Made by a program: the position numbers and the translations under genes. From positions 1 through 7,738 of the forward strand of contig CAMHDB010000086.1 in NCBI GenBank assembly GCA_946183715.1: a stretch of 7,738 nucleotides of DNA. Direction: 5' to 3'. This document shows positions 1-6,063 of this stretch, in pieces. The notes beneath the pieces were generated by a model. The model worked only from the letters and a program-made list of their open reading frames with translations. It ran no database searches and had not been told where the DNA came from. Source of the DNA: an uncultured Oscillibacter sp. Lineage in GTDB: Bacteria > Bacillota > Clostridia > Oscillospirales > Oscillospiraceae. Each line of letters starts with the position of its first letter. Within the stretch, counting starts at the first letter, position 1.

Positions 1-1
1 A

Positions 2-658
2 GAGGTGCTCGTACAGACCCGGCACGAGACGTTCCGCGACGTAGTCCAGCAGGTTCGCACGGAGATTCGGGACTTTTCCGACCGCCCCGTGACCGAGGAA
101 CAGACCGAGGAAGTCGAGGAAACGGTTGTCGTGGAAAATGTGGAGGTCGAGACCCCGGTTTTCGGCCACATGGACGCCGAACCCGTGAAAGTGGCCGAAG
201 TGCGGGAAGCCCCCGTCGAACTCGAAGCCCCCGACGGCTTGGAGCAGTTGCGCGGACGCATTGAGGAATTTCTGACCGACGCCGAGGGCAACAGCTACGT
301 AGAATTGACGCTTTCCCCGCCCGAACTCGGCAAGATTACCGTCTCGCTGACGCAGGCCACCGACGGCGCGTTGCATATTCAGCTCAGCGCGTCGACCGTC
401 CGCGCCGCCGAACTCTTAGAGCGCAATACCACCGGATTACAACAGCTTTTGGCCTCCACATCCCGCCCGCAGGTCAAGGTCGAAATGGCCGAGACCCAGC
501 AGACGCCCTACATTTTCATCAACCCCAACGAGGACAACGGACAGAATCAGCAGAACCGACAGCAGAATCAGCAGAAGCGCGACCGGGAGCGCGGCGAACA
601 CGAAGACCGCGATTTTATACAGCAGTTGCGCCTCGGGCTGGTCGGCCTCGAAACCTGA
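2..658 (+). CDS. fliK: Flagellar hook-length control protein FliK, C-terminal part (5' end outside window)
   Basis: FliK is the secreted ruler that measures hook length and, through its C-terminal domain, makes FlhB switch export from hook to filament proteins. The frame is open to the left edge (GAG at 2), so the start lies upstream and the GTG at 5 is probably not the initiator. About 218 residues are visible. Residues 1-78 are an acidic, low-complexity Glu/Val-rich linker. Residues ~79-165 are the FliK C-terminal domain, recognised by VELTLSPPELGKITVSL and the following amphipathic helix (AAELLERNTTGLQQLL), matching the family pattern LxPxxLGxVxV. The tail is Gln/Asn-rich and then charged (~180-205), ending in a hydrophobic helix. 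Identity also fits the position just upstream of flgD, 19 bases away. Identification is by motif and context, without alignment. Confidence 0.88.
   Translation, partial: EVLVQTRHETFRDVVQQVRTEIRDFSDRPVTEEQTEEVEETVVVENVEVETPVFGHMDAEPVKVAEVREAPVELEAPDGLEQLRGRIEEFLTDAEGNSYVELTLSPPELGKITVSLTQATDGALHIQLSASTVRAAELLERNTTGLQQLLASTSRPQVKVEMAETQQTPYIFINPNEDNGQNQQNRQQNQQKRDRERGEHEDRDFIQQLRLGLVGLET
542..576 (+). repeat. Short direct repeat inside the fliK tail
   Basis: The 14-base word CAGAATCAGCAGAA occurs at 542-555 and again at 563-576, a period of 21 bases (7 codons). It encodes the Gln/Asn-rich stretch QNQQNRQQNQQ downstream of the conserved FliK domain. The in-frame period and low-complexity product suggest slippage within an unconstrained tail. 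Confidence 0.75.
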
Positions 659-677
659 CACCCCGAAAGGAGTACCC

Positions 678-1469
678 ATGAGCAGTTACATCACGGACTT
701 AAACGGCATTGTCACCACCGGACTGGAGACCGCCGCCTCCGTCGCGAAGCACAGCACCAGTAAGAAGGCCGGGAAAGACCTCCAAATGGAAGACTTCCTC
801 CAGTTGATGGTCGCCACCTTCCAGAATCAGACCATCGACAATCAGGCCGACATCAGCGACATGATGAACCAGATGGTTCAAATGTCCGTCGTGCAGGCTG
901 TCAGCAACATCAGCGACCTGATTACCGACACCACCAATATGACGTACGCCGCCTCCCTCGTCGGCAAAGAGGTCATCATCGCCCAGCAGAACGGACGCTC
1001 GACCCGGCAGATTACGGGCACCGTCACGGGTACGGGTATGCTCAACGGCTCCCCGGTCATTTTCGTCGGCGACGACAGTTACTGGCTTTCGGACGTGCTC
1101 GCCGTCGGACAGCTCCCCTCCCAAGAGGCCCAGCAGAAGAACGCGCAGGCCGTACAGGAAGCGGAAGACTGGCTCAATCAGCAGACGACTTCCAGCGCCC
1201 TCGACGCCGCCGCCCGCGCCGCCCTCAACGCAAGAGACGATACCGTAGACGCCCTTCTCGAAGCGCTCAAGCCCTCCGACGACGACAAACGCGCCGACGC
1301 TATCGCCGACATTCTCGACCCGCCCAGCAACAAGCGCGACGCCGTCGTGAATCTCCTCACCGCCGCCGGAAGCAGTGCCGACGCCGCCGCCATGCTCGAC
1401 GCCCTCGGCTACTCCGATATCCCTATGGAAATCATCACGGACGCCATGCAGGAAATCGGCACCCTGTAA
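678..1469 (+). CDS. flgD: Flagellar hook cap protein FlgD with an extra C-terminal helical region
   Basis: FlgD forms the cap at the tip of the growing hook and guides FlgE subunits into place. The 263-residue protein has the conserved N-terminal region at ~34-82, with MEDFLQLMVATFQNQTIDNQ corresponding to the family's FLxLLxxQLxNQDPxxP pattern, followed by MVQMSVVQAVSNIS. Residues ~90-145 (SLVGKEVIIAQQNG ... GDDSYWLSDVLAVG) look like the short beta-rich segment of Gram-positive FlgD. Residues ~148-263 are an Ala/Asp-rich, apparently all-helical extension that I do not recognise; short Gram-positive FlgD proteins such as that of Bacillus subtilis (about 140 residues) end before it. The start is supported by AAAGGAG at 666-672, five bases before the ATG. 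Placement between fliK and flgE is standard. Confidence 0.9.
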   Translation: MSSYITDLNGIVTTGLETAASVAKHSTSKKAGKDLQMEDFLQLMVATFQNQTIDNQADISDMMNQMVQMSVVQAVSNISDLITDTTNMTYAASLVGKEVIIAQQNGRSTRQITGTVTGTGMLNGSPVIFVGDDSYWLSDVLAVGQLPSQEAQQKNAQAVQEAEDWLNQQTTSSALDAAARAALNARDDTVDALLEALKPSDDDKRADAIADILDPPSNKRDAVVNLLTAAGSSADAAAMLDALGYSDIPMEIITDAMQEIGTL

Positions 1470-1492
1470 GCGCGTCCAAAAGGGGGCCGCCC

Positions 1493-1846
1493 ATGATTCA
1501 CAACATCCAGAACGCCGCGACCGCCCCCGTGCGGAATACGTCCGCCGTATCGTGGAACACGTCCGCCTCATTCGGCGACATGCTTCAACAGCGGACGGTC
1601 AATTTCTCCAAGCACGCCCTCGCGCGCGCGGAGGAACGCGGTATCGAACTCACCTCCGACTTAATGGACAAGCTCGCCGACTCCGTGGAAAAGGCCCACG
1701 AAAAAGGCGCGAAAAACATCCTTGCTTTCAGCGATTCCCAAGCCTTCATCATCAATATCCCCTACGGGCGGGTCATCACCACCATGTCCGGGGAGGAAAT
1801 GAAACAGAATATCTTCACCAACATCGACGGGGCCGTACTTCTCTGA
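1493..1846 (+). CDS. TIGR02530-type flagellar operon protein, function unknown
   Basis: This 117-residue protein matches my memory of the small 'flagellar operon protein' family (TIGR02530) that lies between flgD and flgE in many Firmicutes. Residues 1-35 look disordered (Ala, Asn, Thr, Ser). The conserved part is ~36-117: VNFSKHALARAEERGIEL, then a basic/acidic helix (EKAHEKGAK), then beta strands (ILAFSDSQAFIINIPYGRVITT) and the family-typical end EEMKQNIFTNIDGAVLL. There is no signal peptide or membrane segment, so it is probably cytoplasmic. AGGGGG at 1481-1486 precedes the ATG by six bases, and only 23 bases separate it from flgD. Its constant place between hook-cap and hook genes suggests a role in hook assembly or export, but that is inference from context. 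Confidence 0.82.
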   Translation: MIHNIQNAATAPVRNTSAVSWNTSASFGDMLQQRTVNFSKHALARAEERGIELTSDLMDKLADSVEKAHEKGAKNILAFSDSQAFIINIPYGRVITTMSGEEMKQNIFTNIDGAVLL

Positions 1847-1876
1847 CGCAGACGGCAGGTCCCTTGCGGATGCCGG

Positions 1877-1902
1877 GGGGCGCGGCCCGATTGGCCCGCC
1901 CC
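1877..1902 (+). promoter_or_regulatory. GC-rich stem-loop upstream of flgE
   Basis: In the 94-base gap before flgE, 1877-1887 can pair with 1893-1902: GGGGCG pairs with CGCCCC, C1883 is bulged, GGCC pairs with GGCC, and the loop is CGATT. That gives ten base pairs, nearly all G-C. No T-run follows directly, so it is not a classic terminator. An alternative pairing of GCGCGG (1880-1885) with CCGCGC (1914-1919) is possible, bringing structure closer to the flgE ribosome binding site (AAGGAG, 1928-1933). Role is inferred: mRNA processing, protection of the flgE message, or modulation of its translation. Confidence 0.5.
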
Positions 1903-1940
1903 GACACCCCGTCCCGCGCGGATTTTTAAGGAGTTACTTA

Positions 1941-3038
1941 ATGACAAGTTCCATGTACGCGGCTGTATCGGGCCTCAAGACCCACATGAGCGCCCTAGGC
2001 GTTATCGGCAACAACGTCGCCAACGTCAACACCTACGCCTACAAGGCCACCCGCTACACCTTCGACGAGGCCCTCTACACGAATATGCGCTCGGGCTCCA
2101 ACGGCACCGACGAAATCGGCGGCAACAACCCCGCCCAAATCGGCTTCGGCTGCACGCTCGGCACCATCGACCTCGACATGAGCACCAAAATCTTCAACAC
2201 CACCGGGCGCGGCCTCGACTGCATGATTGACGGCGACGGCTTCTTTGTCGTCGGCGACAAGACCAAGTTCGGAATCAACTCGCAGGCCGAACTCAACGGC
2301 ATGTCCCTCAGCCGCCTTGGCAACTTCGAGTTCAGCAGCGGCTGGCTCACCGACGGCGGCGGACAGATTGTCTACGGCTTCCTCAACACCGCCAACCCCG
2401 ACCAGAACGCGAGTTTCAGTACGCTCTTGACGCCGATTCGCCTTCCGTATTATAATGAGCAGACGAAGGAAATCCTCATGCCCAACGAGACCGACGACGA
2501 GGAGAACCCCGAACTCGTCGACAATCAGCAGGCCTTGGAGGCCATCGAGGAGGCCAACACCCCCGGTCAGGAAGGTACTTACGTCCCCTACAAGCGCCTC
2601 AACGTCGACACCCTGAGCGTAGACCGCTCCGGCGTCATCACCGCCGTCACCGCCGACGACATCCAAGTCGTCATCGGCGTCATCGCCGTGGGGAAGGCCG
2701 AGAACCCCAACGGCGTCACCCACGACGACGGGCGCTACTACAAGGCCCTCGGCGGCGCGGGCGACATGCGCCTGACGACCGTCGGCGGCGTCGTGACCTA
2801 CCCGGAAATCGGCCTCGACGGACAGCCCGTCAACCCCGGCGGCACCGACTCCAACCGCCTCATCATCGAGAGCGCCGGCGACACCGAACTGCTCAACGGC
2901 GGCCTCGAATCCTCCGGTACCGACCTCGCCGACGAAATCACGCACATGATTGTTATCCAGCGCGGCTATCAGGCCAATACCAGAATCGTCACCGTGACCG
3001 ACTCCATGCTCGAGGAACTCGTCAACATGAAGCGGTAA
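1941..3038 (+). CDS. flgE: Flagellar hook protein FlgE
   Basis: FlgE is the subunit of the hook, the flexible joint between basal body and filament, exported by the flagellar type III apparatus. The 365-residue protein has both rod/hook-family ends. At the N terminus is MYAAVSGLKTHMSALGVIGN followed by NVANVN (residues 5-30); near 95-104 is MIDGDGFFVV; at the C terminus is ESSGTDLADEITHMIVIQRG followed by YQANTRIVTVTDSMLEELVN (323-362). These terminal helices form the coiled-coil D0/D1 core. The middle holds an acidic stretch (~182-206, with DDEENPEL). The family signature usually reads NTxGYK or NTxGFK; here it is NTYAYK at residues 30-35. AAGGAG at 1928-1933 lies seven bases before the ATG. 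FlgE rather than FlgG/FlgF is favoured by position after flgD and by length. Confidence 0.93.
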   Translation: MTSSMYAAVSGLKTHMSALGVIGNNVANVNTYAYKATRYTFDEALYTNMRSGSNGTDEIGGNNPAQIGFGCTLGTIDLDMSTKIFNTTGRGLDCMIDGDGFFVVGDKTKFGINSQAELNGMSLSRLGNFEFSSGWLTDGGGQIVYGFLNTANPDQNASFSTLLTPIRLPYYNEQTKEILMPNETDDEENPELVDNQQALEAIEEANTPGQEGTYVPYKRLNVDTLSVDRSGVITAVTADDIQVVIGVIAVGKAENPNGVTHDDGRYYKALGGAGDMRLTTVGGVVTYPEIGLDGQPVNPGGTDSNRLIIESAGDTELLNGGLESSGTDLADEITHMIVIQRGYQANTRIVTVTDSMLEELVNMKR

Positions 3039-3044
3039 TTCTCC

Positions 3045-3075
3045 GGGCGCAGGGGGACGCGCGTCCCCCGCGCCC
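3045..3075 (+). promoter_or_regulatory. Strong stem-loop between flgE and flbD
   Basis: Starting seven bases after the flgE stop, GGGCGC (3045-3050) pairs with GCGCCC (3070-3075) and GGGGGAC (3052-3058) pairs with GTCCCCC (3063-3069). A3051 is a single bulge and the loop is GCGC. That is 13 base pairs, 12 of them G-C. Only TT follows, so there is no proper U-tract; it reads as a partial terminator or a 3' stabilising/processing structure that could raise flgE mRNA relative to downstream genes. The structure is seen; the function is inferred. Confidence 0.65.
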
Positions 3076-3101
3076 TTCCGCGCAGAAAGGAACGGCACAA
3101 C

Positions 3102-3320
3102 ATGATTGTACTTACCAAGGTATCAAAGGAGAAATTTCTGCTGAACCACAACCAGATTGAGTGTATCGAGACCATCCCCGAGACCCGCGTCGTCATGATG
3201 AACCACGACTACTACCTCGTGCAGGAGACCATACAGGACATTATCCGCAAAATCGCGGAGTACAACGCGAAAGTGCTCGACATCCATCGGCAAATCGCCG
3301 TGACCGACAAGCGCAAGTAG
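3102..3320 (+). CDS. flbD: FlbD/SwrD-type flagellar protein
   Basis: A 72-residue protein of the FlbD family of Gram-positive and related flagellar operons (SwrD/YlzI in Bacillus subtilis, where it is reported to be needed for full motor power). This is not the caulobacterial FlbD regulator. The family pattern is visible: MIVLTKVSKEKFLLNHNQIE, then TIPETRVVMMNHDYYLVQET, then an amphipathic helix QDIIRKIAEYNAKVL. No signal peptide or membrane span is evident. The C-terminal tail of about 15 residues (DIHRQIAVTDKRK) is charged and looks dispensable. AAAGGAA at 3086-3092 precedes the ATG. It sits between flgE and motA, as expected for a protein acting on the stator. Length and start are normal for the family. 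Confidence 0.88.
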   Translation: MIVLTKVSKEKFLLNHNQIECIETIPETRVVMMNHDYYLVQETIQDIIRKIAEYNAKVLDIHRQIAVTDKRK

Positions 3321-3359
3321 TCGGAAATCTGAACGACAAGAAACGGAGCGGAAATTTTT

Positions 3360-4154
3360 ATGAACATCGCGTATGTCGTGGGACTGGTTCTCTCCTTCGC
3401 CTTTATCCTTCTGGGCATGCTGGGCTTCCCGAAAATCGACGTGAACAAGCTCATGAACTTCGTCGATATGCCCAGCGTGCTCATCGTGGTGGGCTGTACG
3501 TTCGCCGTCGTGGCGGCGAGTATGCCCACGTCCGTGCTGAAGTCCATCCCGAAACACTTCGGGCTGGTCATGAATACCAAGAAATTCGACCCCCTGAGCA
3601 TCATCGACCAGTTGACGGAAGTCGCCAACAAGGCCCGTAAGGACGGCCTGCTCTCTCTGGAAGGCATGGCCGCCGAGCAGAAAGACCCCTTTTTCAAACA
3701 GGCCATTATGCTCCTCGTCGACGGCAACGACGCCGACCGCGTCCGGCTCGTGCTCGAAACCGACATCGAACAAATGGCGGCCCGGCACGAATCCGGCGCG
3801 GCCCTCTACGACAAAGCCTCCGCTATGGCGCCCGCGTTCGGCATGGTCGGCACCCTCTGCGGCCTTATCAATATGTGCAAGGGCCTGAATATGTCCGACG
3901 GCTCCTCCAGCCTCGGCGACGACATGGGTACCGCCATGATTACGACCATGTACGGCTGCATGCTGGCCCATCAGGTGTTCGGCCCCATCGCCACCCACCT
4001 GCGCACGCGCGGCGACGAGGAAATCCTCTGCAAGCTGATTATCGTCGAGGGAATCACGGGCATTCAGGCCGGGGAAAACCCGAAGTTCCTCCGCGAACGC
4101 CTCCTGACGTTCGTCTCCCAGAAGACCCGCGAAAGCGCGTCCGCCGGCGAATAA
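3360..4154 (+). CDS. motA: Flagellar stator protein MotA
   Basis: MotA forms a ring around a MotB dimer in the inner membrane and turns ion flow into torque on FliG. Four membrane segments are visible in the 264 residues: ~4-23, ~38-54, ~155-175 and ~188-212. The cytoplasmic loop between segments 2 and 3 contains ARKDGLLSLE (92-101), carrying the conserved Arg and Glu that contact FliG. The two conserved prolines are present in APAFGMVGTLCGLI (P158) and HQVFGPIATHL (P209). The C-terminal tail is charged and cytoplasmic. The start is supported by GGAG at 3345-3348, 11 bases upstream. motB follows after 21 bases, consistent with coupled stator expression. Which ion it uses cannot be read from MotA alone. 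Confidence 0.94.
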   Translation: MNIAYVVGLVLSFAFILLGMLGFPKIDVNKLMNFVDMPSVLIVVGCTFAVVAASMPTSVLKSIPKHFGLVMNTKKFDPLSIIDQLTEVANKARKDGLLSLEGMAAEQKDPFFKQAIMLLVDGNDADRVRLVLETDIEQMAARHESGAALYDKASAMAPAFGMVGTLCGLINMCKGLNMSDGSSSLGDDMGTAMITTMYGCMLAHQVFGPIATHLRTRGDEEILCKLIIVEGITGIQAGENPKFLRERLLTFVSQKTRESASAGE

Positions 4155-4159
4155 GCGAA

Positions 4160-4178
4160 GGGAGGGGACATACCTTTG
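4160..4178 (+). promoter_or_regulatory. Ribosome binding site and TTG start of motB
   Basis: GGGAGGGG (4160-4167) lies eight bases before TTG at 4176-4178. No in-frame ATG or GTG precedes the conserved N-terminal region, and the next in-frame Met (residue 17) would remove the Lys-rich cytoplasmic tail, so TTG is the best start. It is the only non-ATG start among the complete genes here and may lower MotB output relative to MotA. Confidence 0.75.
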
Positions 4179-5024
4179 GCAATCAAGAAGAAAAGCGGCG
4201 GCGGGGGCGGCGGCGCCAACTGGATGGACACCTACGGCGACATGGTTACGCTGTTGCTGTGCTTCTTTGTCCTGCTCTACTCCATGTCGACTATCAGCGA
4301 GGAGAAGTTCAAGGCCATTGTCCAGAGCTTCAACCCGTCGTCGCTGGAAGCGAGTACCGTTACTTCCGGCAGTGAAGGCCCGCTGGCCGACCCGTCGGAG
4401 GGTATCGGCTCCGATTTCGGCGTCGCCCCGAGCGAGGAAGAAATCGAACAGTCCGAAATCGAAGACCTCATGTCACAACTGGCCCAAATGTTAAAGGAAA
4501 TGGCCGCCGAGAGCGGGCAGGCCGACAACATCGAGGTCACGAAGGGCGACGGCTACGTGTTCGTGTCGTTCAACGACGCCGTGTTTTTCATGGGCGACAG
4601 CCCGTCCATCACCGTCGAGGGGGAGCGGATTCTCAACACCGTCGCCGACGCGCTCAACAGGGCGGCTCGCGCCGTGGACGAACTCCGCATTATGGGCCAC
4701 ACCGCGCAGGCCTCCCCCGACCGCGCCAACAACGTCGACAACGACCGCCGCCTCGCCTCCAACCGCGCCACCAACGTCACGATTTACTTGCAGAAGCGCG
4801 TGGAAATCTCCCCGGCGCGTATCGTCAGCGTCGGCTACGGGCAGTGGCGGCCCGTCGACACCAACGCCACCCGCGACGGACGCGCCCATAACCGCCGCGT
4901 GGAAATGATTATCACCGGAAAGAACCTCTATAACGAACTGGGCGACGCGCTCCAGCAGTACCGAACTCTCCGCACGGGCGAGGCCCCGACCGAGGCCGCA
5001 GAGGAGTTTTACCCCGAAGAATAA
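4176..5024 (+). CDS. motB: Flagellar stator protein MotB
   Basis: MotB anchors the stator to peptidoglycan and carries the ion-binding aspartate. The 282-residue protein starts at TTG with a basic tail (KKK) and a six-glycine run (8-13). One membrane segment follows at ~19-40, with the essential Asp at D22 (TYGDMVTLLLCFFVLLYSMS). Residues 41-110 are a plug/linker region that is acidic in its second half, and ~118-247 form the OmpA-like domain: FVSFNDAVFF, the RIMGHTA motif, NDRRLASNRATNV and VGYGQWRPVDTNATRDGRAH followed by NRR. The usual GHTD motif reads GHTA here (A177), losing the Asp that binds diaminopimelate in OmpA, while the partner Arg (R197) is kept. The CFFVLL segment resembles my memory of sodium-type PomB, a weak hint of Na+ use. 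The stop is 34 bases before fliM, leaving no room for fliL. Confidence 0.93.
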   Translation: MAIKKKSGGGGGGANWMDTYGDMVTLLLCFFVLLYSMSTISEEKFKAIVQSFNPSSLEASTVTSGSEGPLADPSEGIGSDFGVAPSEEEIEQSEIEDLMSQLAQMLKEMAAESGQADNIEVTKGDGYVFVSFNDAVFFMGDSPSITVEGERILNTVADALNRAARAVDELRIMGHTAQASPDRANNVDNDRRLASNRATNVTIYLQKRVEISPARIVSVGYGQWRPVDTNATRDGRAHNRRVEMIITGKNLYNELGDALQQYRTLRTGEAPTEAAEEFYPEE

Positions 5025-5058
5025 TACCGCACGCGGCTGACAGGAAAGAGGTGGCCAC

Positions 5059-6063
5059 ATGGCTGAAGTATTGTCACAAAGTCAGATTGACGCGCTCCTG
5101 CAGGCCGCGTTTAATCCCGAACCCGACAAGCCGCCCGACAAACCCAAGGAAAAATACCAGAAGTACGACTTCCGAAGCCCGAGAAAGTACACCAAAGAGC
5201 GCCTGAAAATGCTCAACGGCGTTTTCGACAACTACTCCAAGGTTCTTACCACCCGCATCAACGCCCTTGTCCACGCCACCTGCGAAGTTACGGTTGACAC
5301 CGTGGACGAACAGCGGTATTATGAGTTCTCTAACGCGCTGTTGGAGGGGGAAGTCGTGACCGTGGCCTACCTGCGCCTTGACGGACAGCGCGAGGACACC
5401 CCTGTCATCATCTGCGCTACGCCGAACATCATGATTAGCATGTTCGACCGCCTCTGCGGCGGCACCGGGAACGTCGACGACCTCCCTTCCGATTACGCCT
5501 ACACCAACGTAGACCTGACCCTTTACGCGAACCTGATTTCGGAGTTTATTTCGCTCATGGGCGGGAGCTGGGAGAACTACCTGCATTTGAATTTTGAGTT
5601 CGGGCGCGTGGAGACCAACCCGACCCTCGTACAGCTCATCGGACTGGAAGAGACGGTAGTCGTCGTGAGTATCGACGTGAAGTTTGCGAACGTCTCCGGG
5701 CGGTTCGATATCTGCATGCCCGACGAAGTGTTGAGCAAGATTTTCGAGGGAATCGCCCGGCAGAACCGCGCCATGCGCAAGCAGTTAGAAGACCATTCCG
5801 AGGAGATTTACAGTCACTTGGAGGAAACCGACCTCGTCATCACCGCCGAGCTTGGGCGTACTTGGCTCCGGCTCCGCGATATCTACACATTGAATGTGGG
5901 AGATGTTATCGACATGAACATCAAGGCCGACTCCGCCGTCTCGCTCTGGATTGGCGAGCGGCAGTGGTTCACCGGCCTGATGGGCGTTGATGAAAAGCAC
6001 GTAGCAGTAAAAATCAGAGATGTACATCACATAGAGGGAGGGAGCGAGCAGGAAGATGAGTAA
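5059..6063 (+). CDS. fliM: Flagellar motor switch protein FliM
   Basis: FliM links the C-ring to FliG and receives the CheY-P signal. The 334 residues read as three parts. An N-terminal CheY-P docking peptide (LSQSQIDALL, 5-14) is followed by a Pro/Lys-rich flexible linker (20-34). A CheC-like middle domain (~37-235) contains the FliG-contacting CGGTG motif at 133-137. A C-terminal SpoA/FliN-like domain (~250-325) contains AELGRTWLRLRDIYTLNVGD. The docking peptide has Gln at position 9 where the consensus LSQxEIDALL has Glu. An acidic tail ends the protein. AGAGGTGG (5047-5054) overlaps a good Shine-Dalgarno match close to the ATG. The last eight bases overlap the start of fliY (ATGAGTAA), suggesting translational coupling of the two switch proteins. 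Family and start are clear. Confidence 0.95.
   Translation: MAEVLSQSQIDALLQAAFNPEPDKPPDKPKEKYQKYDFRSPRKYTKERLKMLNGVFDNYSKVLTTRINALVHATCEVTVDTVDEQRYYEFSNALLEGEVVTVAYLRLDGQREDTPVIICATPNIMISMFDRLCGGTGNVDDLPSDYAYTNVDLTLYANLISEFISLMGGSWENYLHLNFEFGRVETNPTLVQLIGLEETVVVVSIDVKFANVSGRFDICMPDEVLSKIFEGIARQNRAMRKQLEDHSEEIYSHLEETDLVITAELGRTWLRLRDIYTLNVGDVIDMNIKADSAVSLWIGERQWFTGLMGVDEKHVAVKIRDVHHIEGGSEQEDE

Noticed and set aside
5..7. GTG at 5 as the start of fliK
   Set aside because: The frame is open to the window edge and the FliK N-terminal region is missing, so the gene begins upstream.
1877..1927. Rho-independent terminator before flgE
   Set aside because: The stem is strong, but the T5 run at 1923-1927 lies about 20 bases after it and forms the leader of the flgE ribosome binding site. 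Termination before hook subunit synthesis would also make little sense.
1375..1929. Plus-strand frame of 184 codons overlapping flgD and the TIGR02530-type gene
   Set aside because: Arg/Pro/His-rich out-of-frame translation of the real gene, running into the next intergenic gap.
1995..3098. Long antisense open frame (367 codons) opposite flgE
   Set aside because: Its product is Val/Gly/Ala/Asp-rich with no family features. It results from the strong GC codon bias of flgE removing stops on the other strand.
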